From Seiridium cupressi (taxonomy: Eukaryota > Ascomycota > Sordariomycetes > Amphisphaeriales > Sporocadaceae): a DNA stretch of 64,000 nt. Location: contig JARVKI010000003.1 in assembly GCA_036674765.1 (NCBI GenBank), positions 372,001-436,000 on the forward strand, given 5' to 3'. Shown piece by piece: positions 1 to 13,307 of this stretch. Every line of letters starts with the position of its first letter. The first letter of the stretch is position 1. Below the pieces are notes generated by a model. It saw nothing but the letters and a program-made list of their open reading frames with translations. It was not told the origin of the DNA and ran no database searches. The position numbers and the translations under genes are program-made.

Positions 1-1947
1 TCTCAAGGCGAATTTATCAATAAGATAAATAGCAGTGGCTCGTTGACGGTCGGACATGACCTCTGACCTGAGGTCCTGCTCGTAATCTTGACGAATACGT
101 GCAATGTACTTCTTGAGGTTACGCGCCTTTTCAAACTTCTTGTAGTCGCTCTGACCTTTCGTACTAGAGTCTGCACCGGTCATGACATATTTGTAGTTGC
201 CGTTGATGTTTTCTTGCCACATGGCAAGCCATGACGCATTCTTCTCATGCTTCACAGCCTTCCATTTGTGGCCAGCGGGCGGTTCGGGCACTTTGGCCCC
301 CTTCCCGATGTTGATGGTGACTTGTTCCGGCTCGACACGAAGCTTGAGCCGACCGGTTTTCGGATGCTCGCCGCGACCACGGAATAGAGAAGGAGGCTCA
401 ATGCGGAAATTGCCAACTTTTTCTTTGCGGCCGTTCCAGACACAAAACTTGAAAGGCTCTTCTTCCTTGTCCTTCTTCTCTTTTTCGGCCTTCTTCTCCT
501 CCTTGGAGCGAGCCTTCTTGGCCTCGGACTTGGCCTTGTAGTAGTTGAAGATAGGCTTAAAGTCGCATTTGGAGAAGTCCTTGATGTTCACCTTGTTTCC
601 TTGCTTGTCCTTGGCGCCGCCGTGTTTGGCCAAAACCTCCCTGAAATCCTCGAAGAAATTTTTTTGGAACACCGGATTCGACGCGTGAGTACTATCGATC
701 ATGGCGCCGAAGAAGCTTGCGACCTCTTCTGCTTCGGGCTGTAACACGACAGGCACGCCATCGTAAATGAGCTTGACGTTTTTGGGCAGTGGTTCGTACG
801 CTGGTGGGAACATGACACCATTGTGTTCGAGCGTCTGCCACTTGATGCCATCGTCCTCAATCATCGGTTTGTCCCACCATCTGTCGACGTCTTCTTCGTC
901 TTCAACATCCTCGCTCTCTGCCTTCTTTGCAGCCTTTTTGACAACATTCTTGGCAGCTGATTTCTTGGCGGGAGTGACATCGACTTTTGCCTTGCCCTTA
1001 GTAGCTGGAGAGGGCTTTGCGGTGGGCTTTGCGGTGGGCTTTGCGGCGGGCTTCACGGCGGGTTTTGCTTTCAGCTTTGTGGGCTTCTTCAAGGGCGCGT
1101 CCGAGTCTGAATCAGGATCTTTCTTGATGCCATTCGCCTTGGCTACGCCGTTGGATTGCCTCTTTTTGGGAGCAGCTAGTGGCGCATCAGAATCCGACTC
1201 ATCTTTGACGGATTCTCTCAGCGCCTTGGCTTCTTTGGCAGCTGCGTTCTCGATGTCCTTCTTCTTCTGAGCCAGTTTGATGTTAAGCGGCTTGTCATCG
1301 TCCGAGTCAGTATCAATGAAATCTGCCTCAGTCGCTTTGGGAGGCAAGCGACCCTTCCTAGCGTTCAGTGGAGCATCGTCAGAATCGGAGTCCACTGTGA
1401 CTTTTTTCTGACGCTTGGCCTGAAGAAAAGAACAATCAGTATATTTTGAACAGATAACCAAATGCAAGGCATATAAACATTATGGTCGAGACTTACTATG
1501 GGTGCATCATCACTGTCCGACTCGTCCTTGTAGCTGACGTGAGAAGTTCTCGACTTTCTTTTGTGAGGGCTATCAATATCCATAGCATCGTCACCAGTGA
1601 TGGGCCCATTGCGGATAGAGACAGCCGTGGGACGACCACCGCCTGAAGAATCCATGGCTAGATCGCGCTTCGAAACGGTTGCTGCTGAGACTGTATGCGA
1701 AACAGGTCAGTTGCACTGGTTGGGAAGAAGAAACAAGCGAAGCAATGCACGATGTAGGCGCGGTGCTTTTTCGCGCAGGATGCAGGCAGGACCGCGTGAG
1801 GTGCCGTGAGACCGGCCGCCCGGCTTATGAGGAAGGCGCTATTCGGAACTGCAAAAACCAGTGCAGAGCATGGGGGGAGTAGAGGCACTTACGGTGGCCA
1901 TTGGGACGCGCCAAAGGCGTGTCATCGTCAGAATAGTCGGAAGACAT
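1..1947 (-). CDS. TOP1: DNA topoisomerase I (type IB), 3' end beyond window
   Basis: Relaxes supercoiled nuclear DNA by nicking one strand and forming a 3'-phosphotyrosine. Three exons are seen: 1947-1893, 1690-1497 and 1419 to the left edge; both introns have GT..AG ends and the phases match. The protein starts MSSDYSDDDTPLARPNGH. Its first ~250 residues are an acidic, Ser/Lys-rich disordered tail with SDSDDAPL-type repeats, usual for eukaryotic Top1. The conserved N-terminal core follows (RWWDKP, IKWQTLEHNGVMFPP, HASNPVF, FEDFREVL, then NGRKEKVGNFRIEPPSLFRGRGEHP), and the open frame ends at IYLIDKFALR, at the start of the catalytic core. The active-site tyrosine region lies outside the window. 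It is divergent from ATP3, about 1.07 kb away. Identity is secure; only completeness is missing. Confidence 0.95.
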
Positions 1948-3014
1948 GTTGATGAGGATCGAGTGTGTGGCACGGCTGTGAAGGATCGGCTATGTCAAGT
2001 GTCCAGAAGGTTGAATCAGAGATCAGGCTTAGCCTCGGAGGCTGTTTGGCGGGTACGGTTTGTGAGGTTGTGAGTTGGTCACTGATGTGATGTGATGGTA
2101 CCAAATGGTTGACTGCACCGTGGTGAGCCAACCCCGTCTATAATAGAGGAAGGAACGCAAAAACGAGGACGAAGACGAGAAGGGGAGGAAAATAAAGGGT
2201 TTAAAAAAAGTCAGCGGCAGCCGTCGCTGGGAGGAGCAGTGAATTAAGAGAAGCCTTTCCCAAGTCAGTTTGCGAGTTCTGGACTGGCAGCTAGGATTGC
2301 CCCCGAGGGTGGAGTCAGCACGCAGCACCGACGCCCGCTGGGGAACTATCGTCCAATCAACCGGCTGTCGTTGCTGGCTGCTGGGAAGGCGGTCCTGTGC
2401 GAGGGAATTGTTAGTGACAGCTGTGCCCTGCCGATTGCCTAGAAAGATGGATGATGAGTGGGGGGCGGACGCTGGGTGCTGGGGTGTTGGGTGCTTAGTG
2501 CTTTGGTGCTTGGTGAAGAAAAAGCTGGGTGACTGGTAAGCTGACGGCCGAGTGCCCGAAAGACTTGACAGCTGACACTTGGCGATGGGGCGCGGCCAGA
2601 TGGTGCTGACCCGAAAGATAACCACGGTGGCTTTGGGGGGAGAAGGCAGATGGTGGATGGTGGATGGTGGATGGTGAACCAATCTTGTGGCCTAGGATCT
2701 CAGGCTGCAAGAACAGAATGCCGATCTAACAGAATTCGCGCTCCGCTGCAGCGGGAGTAAATTTGGTGCACGGGCCACTACCTAGGTAATCAGACCAGAG
2801 GGGAGGAACTTCGGCAGAATCCGGCTTAGGCCCGAAAATTGATGCGAGGGAAAAGAAGTGCAAGCAAGTTACGGGCAAGGAGCTGCTGTTGCTGGTCTGC
2901 ACTACAAGCCTACCACTTCTCCATCAACATCGACCAATTGATCGCGACCGCACATCGTGATCAAGGTGTGACCGCGGACCCTACCCCCGTACGCACTTTC
3001 TCAACATATTCGCG
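1948..3014. promoter_or_regulatory. Shared upstream region between TOP1 and ATP3
   Basis: This gene-free interval lies between two divergent start codons and must hold both promoters and 5' UTRs. I see no convincing coding exon: the open frames here are low in complexity and lack family features. It contains a short 7-bp tandem repeat at 2649-2676 and a run of TGGGTGCT/TTGGTGCTT-like imperfect repeats near 2470-2515. Confidence 0.5.
2649..2676. repeat. 7-bp tandem repeat, 4 copies
   Basis: The unit GATGGTG occurs four times in a row without mismatch. It is a simple minisatellite in the TOP1/ATP3 intergenic region with no evident function. Confidence 0.9.
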
Positions 3015-4169
3015 ATGCTTTCAAGGGCGGCACGTCCGGCTCTGCGAGCTGGAGCTGCGGCTATTCCTGCTCGGTACGTCGGCCCCATTTCATGGCATTG
3101 AACTCTGGTTGGAATTGGCTCTGTCAGACGGGGAAGAATCAAGAACACGGCATCAAGAGATAGCAGCATCACGGGCTCGCGGGTCTAGCAATTGGTAGTC
3201 GGTCTGGCAGCTGCCGCCACCATGCACATGGGGAACGAGTGCGATGCGGATGCTAACTGAACCCCCTACAGCGTCGCCAACAACGGAGCCGGCTATGCCA
3301 CTCTACGAGAAATCGAGGGCCGTCTCAAGTCCATCCGCAACATTGAGAAGATCACCACCACCATGAAGATCGTCGCCTCCACCAAGCTCACCCGTGCACA
3401 ACGTGCCATGAACGATGCCGCCAAGTATGGTCAGACCTCCGGTGAGGTCTTCGAGTCTGCCGAGACCAAGGCTCTCGAGGGCGAGGGCAAGAAAGTACTC
3501 TACGTCGTCTGCAGCTCTGACAAGGGTCTTTGCGGTGGTGTCCACTCCGGTCTGTCGCGATACATCCGTCGAACTCTCGGTCCCAACAAGCCCGCGGCCG
3601 ACCTCGTCCTGATCGGAGAGAAGGCTCGATCTCAACTCTCCCGTACCAACGCCCAGGACATCGTACTGAGCTTCGCCGGCGTTGGCAAGGATGTTCCCAC
3701 CTTTGCCGATGCTCAAGCTATTGCCGACCAGATCACCCAGCTCCCCGGTGACTACGCCGAGATCAAGATCTTGTACAACAAGTTCATCAACGCCACCAGC
3801 TACGAAGCCAATGTTGTTCCTGCTTTCTCCGAGGAAGCCATTGTCGCGTCGCCCAACTTCTCTGCTTTCGAAGTTGACGAGGCGTTGATCGGTAACATGC
3901 AGGAATATGCCCTGGCCAACTCTCTGTACTGGGCCTTGGCCGAGGGACATGCTTGCGAGATCTCTGCCCGCCGAAACGCCATGGATGTGAGTATACTTTG
4001 GTTTGTTGCAAGGCTTGCGAAAACGCTGACACTTTTCCAGAACGCCTCCAAGAACGCTGGTGACATGATCAGCAAGTACCAGATTCTCTACAACCGAACC
4101 CGTCAAGCCGTCATTACTGGAGAGTTGGTGGAAATTATCACTGGTGCTACCGCCTCCGAGGACATGTAA
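3015..4169 (+). CDS. ATP3: ATP synthase subunit gamma, mitochondrial
   Basis: Central rotor shaft of the F1 motor; couples proton flow through Fo to ATP synthesis at the inner mitochondrial membrane. Exons 3015-3073, 3272-3986 and 4041-4169 join in phase to about 300 residues, the normal family length. The N-terminus (MLSRAARPALRAGAAAIPAR) is a basic, Ala/Arg-rich mitochondrial presequence. The mature part begins NGAGYATLREIEGRLKSIRNIEKIT, typical of gamma subunits, and the C-terminal helix ends RTRQAVITGELVEIITGATA. A consensus branch site (GCTAACTGA) precedes exon 2. The second intron (3987-4040) is 54 nt and has no stop, so naive ORF reading runs through it and would insert 18 residues before NASKNAGDM. 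The splice model is preferred because it restores the family sequence. Confidence 0.96.
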
Positions 4170-6106
4170 AATCGCGGATAGAGCTAGATGGTAGATGGGA
4201 GAGCCGGTATAATACTCGCATATTCCCTTTGTATCAAAGTACCCCGTGCAGCGCGATTCTGCATTACCCTATGTGTATCAAAGCCTCAATAAATTTGTTC
4301 CGAAAACCTTTAAACTCGAGGTATCCAAAACTGGACTGTGCAAGTTTTCGTGTTCATAATCATCATGATATAGATACTAGCCGTAGCCGAAGTGCCAGGC
4401 CCTGTCACGGACAAGATTCTGTGTTACCTGTTGCCAGGGATTTACACCTTTCACAGGCAGATTGCTCAGATGGTGTGGCATTGGATACCAGATTAAGGCG
4501 TTCGGGAACCAAGGCACATCTAGTTGTCCTTGTCTGGATGTAAACCTTCTTGATTTTTCATCAATGCAGGAGCTATGGCACTCGAACCATTGATGCATAG
4601 TAATGGTAGACTAATAGTAATGTTTCCTTTTCGAAACTATAGCCGTTGTAGCATTGACTCCTCTCCCTGGTAACAGTAATGCGAGGGAAAACCCACAAAC
4701 GCTTTACATATGCAGGGGGACGGTGACTACGCTGCTATCCAACTCTGGATTCTGACTTCACAAGACGAACATCTGCACCAACACAATAGAAACTAGAAGA
4801 AAGAAAGGGAATAAAAAAAAATTTTTGAAAGGGGAGGGGGCAGAAGAACGTGGTCTACAAATCCGCCTGTTTGTCCGTGTGAAGCAAAATCCCTGTCATC
4901 CCATACACTGTTGCAGTCCTCTACCTGCTGACAACTGCGTGGACCGAAGCTCCCAATGTTTCCTAATTCAGCCGTATCCTAACGGCCACTATACCGGCAT
5001 AGGAGCTAGCAATCAGTTACTGCCACAGACATATGAATATGTGCTTCACGTGTACGCAATGATAATCTGGCTTATGTGATTTTGCATTTTGTTCTACTAT
5101 CAGGGGTCCATTTCCTCAAAGTGATAGTCCATCATCATGAATGAGTCTTAACCCCGTTTTTAGACCGGGCCTTCTTATAATTATACTATACTCTTTTCTA
5201 TCCTAGACCCACCCTGTACTGAGATCACAGTCGTGATTAGGTATCTAGGGTTGGTCGCTAAAGCTGATTATGAATCAAGAGCTATACTTCACGTCATGTA
5301 TATCTCCTATTAGGCGGAAGGCGCAATTATCGACAACCTTAAACAGACATGTTATTTGGCCCATACTTCCCAAGCGTCGATCAGTCGGCCCAAAGATCTT
5401 GCTAAGCTTGAAAGTCAACCTGAAAACACACTCAAGGGTAGCAGACGCATTACACAGTTCGAAATAATAGCATCATCTCTCCTTTTTGCAGCCTTGTAAA
5501 TATTGGCTATCATTCACATAAGAAACTTATGGTAAGCCACCAAGTCCATCAGTTTTGCAGTTTCCTCATACACACGCTCTCCCCGTGCTTTATCCCTAGA
5601 CCACTCCAGGGCCGTTTTATTCGTTATCGAGTTGTTTGCACGAGGAAGAGCCTCTGCTTCGCGCTGGAATTGATAAGTGAGATTGTATTATGACGTTTGT
5701 GCGATACGGTATAATTTATGGTAATGAATTCAACTTATCATGCTTATGTATGCTTCCGAGAAACCGAGTTGTGCTACTCTCTTTGTCCGTGCTGAACTAC
5801 GATTTTAGAATAACATTCAGTTGTGCTAATTACCATATCCTTATGCTATCGAGGCATGGACATGCTGCTGAGCGATGTAATGCAACGAACTATTGGTCCT
5901 TCGCAAGCCTAAAAGAGGTGACGACAACGTTAGAGCTCATATGTTTCCGAGCCATCGTTAGAGTGCTAATGCCGGCCCTTCATATGTGCAAAGACCCTGG
6001 TATATCGACCGCCCACCCAGTATCAGACCAAACGCCTATCTCCTAGCCTCAGCGAGTCCAAAGTGAATACGAGCCCGAACTCCACAATGAAGTAGCCCAT
6101 CCGTCA
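4170..6106. other. Intergenic, AT-rich, no gene seen
   Basis: About 1.9 kb between the convergent 3' ends of ATP3 and the LSD1-like gene. It includes ATP3 3'-UTR sequence (an AATAAA near 4288). From about 5100 it is AT-rich and full of stops. The short open frames here have no signal, domain or good splice context. It may hold old mutated repeat DNA, but I could not recognise an element. Confidence 0.5.
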
Positions 6107-9100
6107 TTAGCTCTCCATTTCAATGTCGCTTCCGTCGCTCTCGGCATACATGCCTATTTTTTGCCCCCTTCGGCGCTGACTAGCTTGGTCGTCAAAGGGT
6201 ATATCATCAAGCACAAGCTTATTGCCGTCCTTTTCCCACTTAGCCCTGATTGCGATGGCCCTGCTGTCCCAGTCCTTGACAGTCACCTCCCATTCTTTGA
6301 GCTTTTCGTGGTACACCCGCTTCTGCTCCGCTGCTTGGTCCTCGTACGGTTGCTTGTCCGCCGAGCTCGCCTCTTTCCACATTTTACTAGTCATGATACG
6401 AACCTCGTTGGGGCCAGGCTTGCCTTTGCCGAGGCGGCGACCCTCGTCGCACCGCTTGCGAGCAGCTTCAAAATTCGCCTTGCTGTAGAGCAGGTAGGCA
6501 TTGCCAGCTACCTTCTGTGGACGCCATGGTCGGTCGCCGATCTGGCTTACGATATGTTGCCAAGCAGCTATCTCGTGGGCTTCTATACGGGCTTGTTTGG
6601 TGGCTTTAGGGGATAGCGGTGTGCCATCAAGTTTTCGTTTTAGTCCACTGGCCGAAGTTGATAGGGGCGATTCTTTTGGAAGAATGAGAGGTGTAGGGAT
6701 TTCGATAGGCCCTAGCATAGTGTCGATAACTTCTGTAGCTGCTCGAAGTCCCGAGAGATACGCGCCGTGAACAGTGGCCGGATGACTGACTGTTGTGTGC
6801 TCGCCTGCGAAGAAGAGGTTGCCAACAGAGCGAGCCATTGTATCATAGTCATCATGCTTCATTGACGGCGCTGCGGACGAGTAAGAGCCGCGTGCAAATT
6901 TGTCAGATCCCCATCGAGTTACAACCGCGTGTATGGGTTGCGGAACTTTCCCACCATAAACGCCACGGAGGACTTGAGTTGCTTCCTCGATGAGCTCATC
7001 GTTCTTGGAATACTCGGTATCAAACCCGGCGTCTCCAGCCATGAGAGCCAGGAGGACCGGAACACCGCTGGTATTGGACACGTCAAACCATTGGAAGAAA
7101 CGACCACGCTGCGAGGAGTACTCGCTTTGCTTTAAACTGTGACGGGACGGAGGATTTCGCAAAACCCCAAATATGTCGCGACTAGTATCCCAGAAGCGTT
7201 GTTGGTAAACAAGGATTACCTTATTGAGAATACCAAAACCTAGGCGGCCAATGGCATCTGTCTTCCATGACGGCAGAGGGGGGTCAAACTCGACATTGCC
7301 GTGCTTCAAAACGCCCAGAGGAATTGTTGAAACAACGTAGTCTGCTGCGATCTCGACACCATCTTCGCATTGTACTTTAGCGGCACCGCTTCCTGCCGCA
7401 TCGTATGTGATCTTCTTGACAGCACTATCCTTCCGAACGTCGAGCTTTGACGGCGACTGTGCGAGACCCCACGGTACACTTTGATAGCCGCCGACAACCA
7501 TTGTGTGCTTACCTTCCCACTCGTTACCAGCGTCAATATCCCACAACCCTAGACTCAAATTCCTAAGGTTTGTGGCATTGCTGTATTCGAGGTTGGCGAT
7601 ATGCCAGTTCATTAGTCGATAGTCTTGGGGAGTCAACTCAACAACATGCCTGTACTGGGATATCGACTCGTCTACAAGCGATCCTAACGTTACCTCGGCA
7701 GATTTAGCAAGCGTATCCAGGTCAAGATCGCGGTCTTCCGTGATACCATCTTTCAACGCCCAACCCATCAAGCGTGCTTTGTAAGCCGCTTTGAGAGCTG
7801 CAGGCGTGCCCGGCTCAACGTGGATTTTACCTGTTGCCTTGTCGGTAGATACAGGAACGAGTTTGACTTGAGGGGCTAGATTCTGCTCTGCAACCGGTAG
7901 TGCTAATGGTAAAGCAGCTGCCGCTTCCTCAACGTGCGCAATAGTCTTATGCCCTTCCGATGTACTATCCTTGCCCTCGTCCATCAAGGCTTTATTGCCC
8001 TCTATGAGTTTGGACGGAGGGTTCTTAAACTTGTAGTCGCTGACTCGCTCGAGGCAATTGTTGAAGAGCTTTTCGACCTGTAGGTCACGATGTGGGTCGA
8101 CCGGTTTCCCATTTGAATCGAATAAAGTTGTCTCTGGGCGAAGTGCATAGTACGGCAATGCCATCTGCCCTCTTACCAAGACATTCAGGGGATTGCCTCT
8201 ATCAAAGCCCGTGATGATCATGCCACCGCACTCAACACTGTGTCTTTGGCCTTTGAAGTCCATCAAGCGTTGGCATTCGCCGCCATTAACGGACCGTGAG
8301 TAGACTCGGCCACCTAGTCGACTTCGGCCTTCTAGGACTATCACCTTTGGAGCTTCTTCTCCAAGGTCGTCAAATTGCTCGGCATATTGCTTGAACAATG
8401 CCTCCAGCTGTCTTGCGCAGCCTAGGCCGGACATTCCAGCGCCAATGACAACTACAGTTTTGCTTTTTTGTTTTGCAGCACTCTTCGTACGCCGCTTGTG
8501 TGAATTAGGAACTTCAGCACAGCCATAATTGATGTATCCCCGACGTAGCAGCCAGTCGTAGCATACATTTGCGACATCAAACCATCTGGCGTCTTTTGCA
8601 CAACCGATTGCCTCTTCACGCGCGACTCCAATGCGAGGATTGCTCAGCCACAATCTGAGGATGCCATTGCGAATATTAAGGTAGGTCGTGACTTGTGCAT
8701 GACTGATGTGCGCTCGCAGCATTCTATATTCCTCCTGATGTAAGGCATATGGGTTGAGTCTCGAGTGCTCTGCTGCTGCTATGCATTGGTTTGCATAGTC
8801 AAACGGCGCCATATCTGTTGGTATCGATACCTTGGGCCGGACATCATACTTGCGTCTCGAATTTGTCGGTTTGGTGGACGATGGTAGACTCTGAGGGGCG
8901 TTCTGAGTGTCCGGTACTTTTACCCGCTCACCAAGTTCTGTTACATGAACAGGAGTCGTCGCTTTACTACTCGATGAGGGCGGAGGCGAAGATAAGTCTG
9001 ACTGGTCTGACGCGGCAGATGCCGAGGATGTGAAGGATTTTCTTGGACCTTCTTGAAAACCTAGAAGAGTCGAATCGACAAGCTTCTGCTGGTCTAAATC

Positions 9101-9486
9101 ATGCCTACCATGACAGTTAAGAGTAAGCTCAAGAGGAGACTCGTCGGAGTAATATAGTTTGTGAAGATAGTTCATGGGCAAAAAGCGACTTACTCAGAAT
9201 CATCCTGTATCACAGGGGCAGAAGCAGGACTATCCATATCGTAATCCATGTCGTCTATTCGTACGATGATTTCAGATTCCGTTCTGGGTGAGTTTTTAGA
9301 AGTAGCGTGCCCGGTGTGGTCTATCGAGTACATGTCAAAACCACGGATGGGCGATGCCGGTGTGCTGGTGATGGCGCCTTTCGAGGCGAGTATGGACAGG
9401 TGTAAGTCCAATTGGTCCAAATTCCTCAATGGTCCGGATCCAATACTTTTGCCCTCCCCCACACTTGTTCTTTGAGTGCTTCTCAT
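6107..9486 (-). CDS. LSD1-type lysine-specific histone demethylase (SWIRM, amine oxidase, HMG box)
   Basis: FAD-dependent amine oxidase predicted to demethylate histone lysines in chromatin. Exon 1 (9486-9194) and exon 2 (9104-6107) are joined by an 89-nt intron with GTAAGT donor and TAG acceptor, giving about 1096 residues. Order: disordered N-terminus (~1-190); SWIRM domain (~195-292, with LRLWLSNPRIGVAREEAIGC); FAD-binding motif VVVIGAGMSGLGCARQL followed by LEGRSRLGGRVYS; amine oxidase body including GFGILNKVILVYQQRFWD, where the Lys of NKV matches the conserved catalytic lysine; FAD-site NLFFAGEHTTVSHPATVHGA; and a C-terminal HMG-box-like segment (~960-1055, AYLLYSKANFEAA to YHEKLKEWE). 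A disordered insertion sits in the oxidase domain near residues 450-500. The HMG box is typical of fungal, not animal, LSD1 proteins. Confidence 0.92.
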
Positions 9487-10317
9487 AGTTTGCTGGCCCG
9501 GACAACGTTGTGGGTAGAGACTTTCATCGTCATATACGGGCTGAGTCGATTAAGAACTCGGGGCTCGGCAGGTTTTTGAGCGTGGTTGGTCCCAGAAGGC
9601 GTATATCCTCTCGATGCCCATGTCAAGATAATGCTGTCACCGCGTGATCATATCAATTGATTGATACCGACCTGTTCAGTTGCATTAGCCATTGACAGTG
9701 ATGTTCTATTTCGCCGGACTGAGAGGAGGGCTGATATCAGGGACGGGCTGATGATCGGCAAATCGAGCGTCGTACCTTCTAGCGTGCACTCCCCCACAGG
9801 ATCGAGTTGGTGAGCGGGCCAAAACTGACTGCAAGATGCATGCAATTGACACAGGCCACAAATCGGATGCACACGAAACTAAAGCAGGATGCTTGGCACT
9901 GTCGGGCCTTGTGTCTCGAAGGATGGAGTTATATCATGTACAAGAGATGCGGCGTCGTCGAACCATCTTCCGACTCGCGAGGGGCCGTGACCCGCATGCT
10001 AGAGGTGTCATGGTTTGCTAAACACGTGACTGCCATGTCGTGGTAGAGTTTCAGCCACCGCTCTGCTTTGCAGCTCGCTCAATTGTTAGTTGCCCCTTCG
10101 CTGCCAGACATGATTCTGGGGCTTTGCAACAGCAAGAGCTTGATGCGACTAATAACGACTGGCACTACGACTACACAGACTACGGGTTGTCGCTCTAGCC
10201 TGCTGCCGCATAGACCGATTTGACTCTACTCGGCCATGCCTTTCACTGGCCCGCTACTGAAGCCAGGCCATCAACCAGTTGTACCACTCATTGCCACTCA
10301 TTGGATATCGAAATGCT
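9487..10317. other. Intergenic, upstream of LSD1-like gene
   Basis: About 830 bp between two genes on the minus strand. It should contain the promoter and 5' UTR of the LSD1-like gene and the Vps33 3' UTR. A CACGTGAC box, a sequence bound by bHLH factors, lies near 10024. No additional gene is supported. Confidence 0.45.
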
Positions 10318-12663
10318 TCAGGCAGACGCGACGGCAGATTTGGGCCTCCCCATTGCGAACGACTCCTTTTCGATTGCGGCATCCATCATCCTGTTCCCAC
10401 TGAGTATTGATGTGGTGCATATAACGATATTCCTGCGAGCTGGACACATTGGCGTTAGTTGTAAGCATATCTCAGGTGATGGAAGACGGTCGGCCCAACA
10501 CATACCTTCTTCTTTCTTGGCTATGAAACGCAATGCAGCGATTTCAGTAAATGTGATCCCGCCAACAAACACCACGAAGACTGTCTTCTTGTCTCCTCCG
10601 CCAGATAGTAGGGCGCGAGCCTTGACTGCCTTGTCCTCTCCTTTCTGAACCTCATCAAATGTTGGACCGCGGGCATGTTTTGCCGCCTCATTAAAACCAC
10701 GCCATCCTTGGGCACCACTATTTGTAACAGCACCTGCCCCCGTTGCACCGCTACTGCGGGTTATGGACAAGAGATACTGTTTCTGTAAAATGCATTGCAC
10801 GAGTCGAATGGACAGGGGCGCGTAGCCGCTGTAAACGTAGGCGATATCGTTCGGATCGTGTTCATTGACCTCGTCGACGATTAAGCGCAGTTGTTTGCGA
10901 AGATAGGTATAATTTGTCTTGGTCCCTGTGGCCGTCCCGGACCCAGGCATAGGAATCATGCCAGCCATGGGTGATGATCGCGATAGAAATAGCTGCAACT
11001 TCTCCAGGTTATTCAACGTCAGCAAGTGTTGATACCCGTAGCCTTCCAGGATCAGACGTCTAAAGTAATCGAACTCTTTGGATTTAATCCCTCCAGAAAT
11101 GCATGAATAGATGCACACAAGTCTCAGCACTTCTGGAAGTGGTGTATCGCGAGCAATAAGCTCTTCGATTGCATCAAATTGCGAACTTGGATCAGCACCG
11201 GCGGCAAGATTCTGCTGAACCTCAAGTAAGCGGCTGAATTGATCCGTCCGGGTGTGCTTCATTATTTCCTCGGCAAGTCCAGTATGGATTTTTAGGCTTT
11301 GTTGTTCCGCTTGATAACCCGGAAGCTTTTTCACAAAGTCCTTCAGCTCTGCGGTTGTCTTTGACGTGTGTCTACTATCATAGTCGCTCTGCAGTCGCCG
11401 TGCGACCTTGTTGAGCAGCGTGCCAACAATTGCGAAATTTGTATCCCGTAGCCCGTCATACAGCTTATCCGATGAGTCAAGTTGGATTTTCCGTTTTCTC
11501 GAGGGGGGGTTCGCAGACGGCGCGTTAGACGTGCTCTGGGATGGTTGCTGGGTAGGCGCCCCGACTATGGTTGAGTCGATGTCGGTTTGGTTGTTCTGGA
11601 TGCCGAACACTTCATCTATCAGCCCTTCATAAGTCAATTGCGTGAGCAGCGGTGTAACCATGTCCACTTCCCGGTCGATTATGATGACACTCTCCGTCGA
11701 ACTACTCGGAGTCTGCCCGGCTTTCGCTGCTTCACTGGCATCGTCACCGGCCAGGATTTCTTGTCGCATCCGTGAGAGAAGGGTGGCCACACGTTTTGCG
11801 TTATCGCCCTTGCCGATGATCCGGGGAAATAGACCATGTTTTGTCTGAATATTCATGAGAGCCTTTGCGATCAGGAAGGCTGGTGTTGTGTCCTTGGATA
11901 GGAATAAATCCCGGAAAGAATCGTCGAGTTCAAGAGAGAGGACATCGCGCTCCAAGGGGAAGAAGTATAGGGGAAGCTCGTGAATATTGACATCACCTAG
12001 CACGCCAGTATCTTCCAGTATCTTATCGGAAACCAATGTTCGCCTGGGTACCCAGAATATATGGAACTCATGGCCCGTTTGACTCTCGCGTTGTAATCGC
12101 TGTATCTGCTCTATAGTTTCGTCAGCATGCCATGACGAGAATGAGTTGTAACTGGGGACCGAGAAAACAGCGGACAATGAGTGTCGTGCTAGAGCCGATC
12201 CATCATGCACAGGTGTCGCGGTCTCGAAAGTCATGTAGCGATGACCGCGTAGTGGTCAGATAAGATTGCCGAACTCTTTACGAAGTCCTGGCATCTGGAG
12301 AGGAAAGGCTTACCTGCGATAGTCTGAGCATGGCGGGCACACTCGCCTCGAGCCATGAAGACGACATTACGCTGACTTGTATCGGCATTGTTGTTCTCCA
12401 GGAAGAAGAACTTGTCGACTCCGTATTCTTGTAGTGTTGAGACCTTGACTACGACGCCAACTGGGCCAGCCAGGCTCCTCTCAATCACGAGGTTCTTCTT
12501 TCCGCGGACCTGCGCAAAAGCTCATGGTTATTGGCCGAATCGCCGACGTGTAGCACTGTGAGGTGTAAGACGGTCGGAGGCTTACACTTTCAAGGAGATA
12601 TAACAGATCTTTCCGAGCCTTGTCTCTGATCTGCTCAGTGTCGAACCCCACATGAGGAGCCAT
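10318..12663 (-). CDS. VPS33: Vacuolar sorting protein Vps33 (Sec1/Munc18 family)
   Basis: SM protein of the class C core shared by the HOPS and CORVET tethering complexes; it templates SNARE assembly at endosomes and the vacuole. Four exons join in phase: 12663-12586, 12509-12314, 12110-10506 and 10439-10318, giving about 666 residues. Start MAPHVGFDTEQIRDKARKDL; then VRGKKNLVIERSL, FFLENNNAD, the conserved LQRESQTGHEFHIFWVPRRT, the SM core VIIIDREVDMVTPLLTQLTYEGLIDE, and near the end TFTEIAALRFIAKKEE followed by RRNIVICTTSILSGNRM. Without splicing, a long frame begins at 12234 and shows a false N-terminus read from intron 2. The last intron (10440-10505) is 66 nt and stop-free, so it too must be spliced to restore the family sequence. 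Confidence 0.94.
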
Positions 12664-13307
12664 CGTGAGCTCTCATGGGGGTTTGGTAGCAACTGGGGTT
12701 GGGTGACGAAGCCGATACGCGGTGAGTTTGAGTGTGGACTTGGAGAGCTGCACAATCGTCGGCCGTTGGTTAGAGCTCTGTCCGACGCGACGTCACTGCT
12801 CTCTCGGCACTAATGAAAGCGGATGACCCCGCTGCAGGCAAAACCGCTTGTAGTGTTCTTACATACCACCTACCTACCTCATTAGGTAGCGACCTACATA
12901 ATGTAGCAGTCTTTCAAACGGTGCTGCGTTTGTTGAGCATGGACAGTAATCTAGTTAACGAGAAATAGATTGTCATATTGAGCTAAACAGAATTATCCAG
13001 TTCGCTCGTTCTCTACTCTTTTGGTTCCCCAGGGCCCATTTTCACAATATGCGCTTTAATGGCTGCTAGAAACATTGACCCTACCTGCATATTGTAGGAT
13101 CCAAAAACACATGCTCTCAACTCCTTGTCGCCCGATGCAATCCCAGATGCCACTCTTTCGCTGGAGACAAACGCCAGTTCCTTTCTGTCCGTGCAGTCGC
13201 TTCTGAAGCCTCAGACTCTGACCTGGACGGGTCCCATCATAACCAGCCAACCAGATATTTTCTTGTGACAGCCAAACATTCCGTATAATGTTACTTAGGT
13301 ATGCGCT
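12664..13307. other. Intergenic between VPS33 and Ubc gene
   Basis: About 640 bp. The part next to 12663 is the VPS33 promoter region, with repeated ACCTACC/TAGGTAG motifs near 12866-12902; the rest is the 3' flank of the Ubc gene. No coding signal was seen. Confidence 0.45.

Noticed and set aside
2029..2682. A 217-codon minus-strand frame upstream of TOP1.
   Set aside because: Low-complexity Pro/Ser/His-rich translation over the TOP1/ATP3 promoter region, no domain and no splice link to TOP1.
12111..12234. N-terminal extension of the long VPS33 frame starting at 12234.
   Set aside because: It is intron 2 read through. Splicing 12314 to 12110 gives the conserved sequence before LQRESQTGHEF, and upstream exons supply the true N-terminus.
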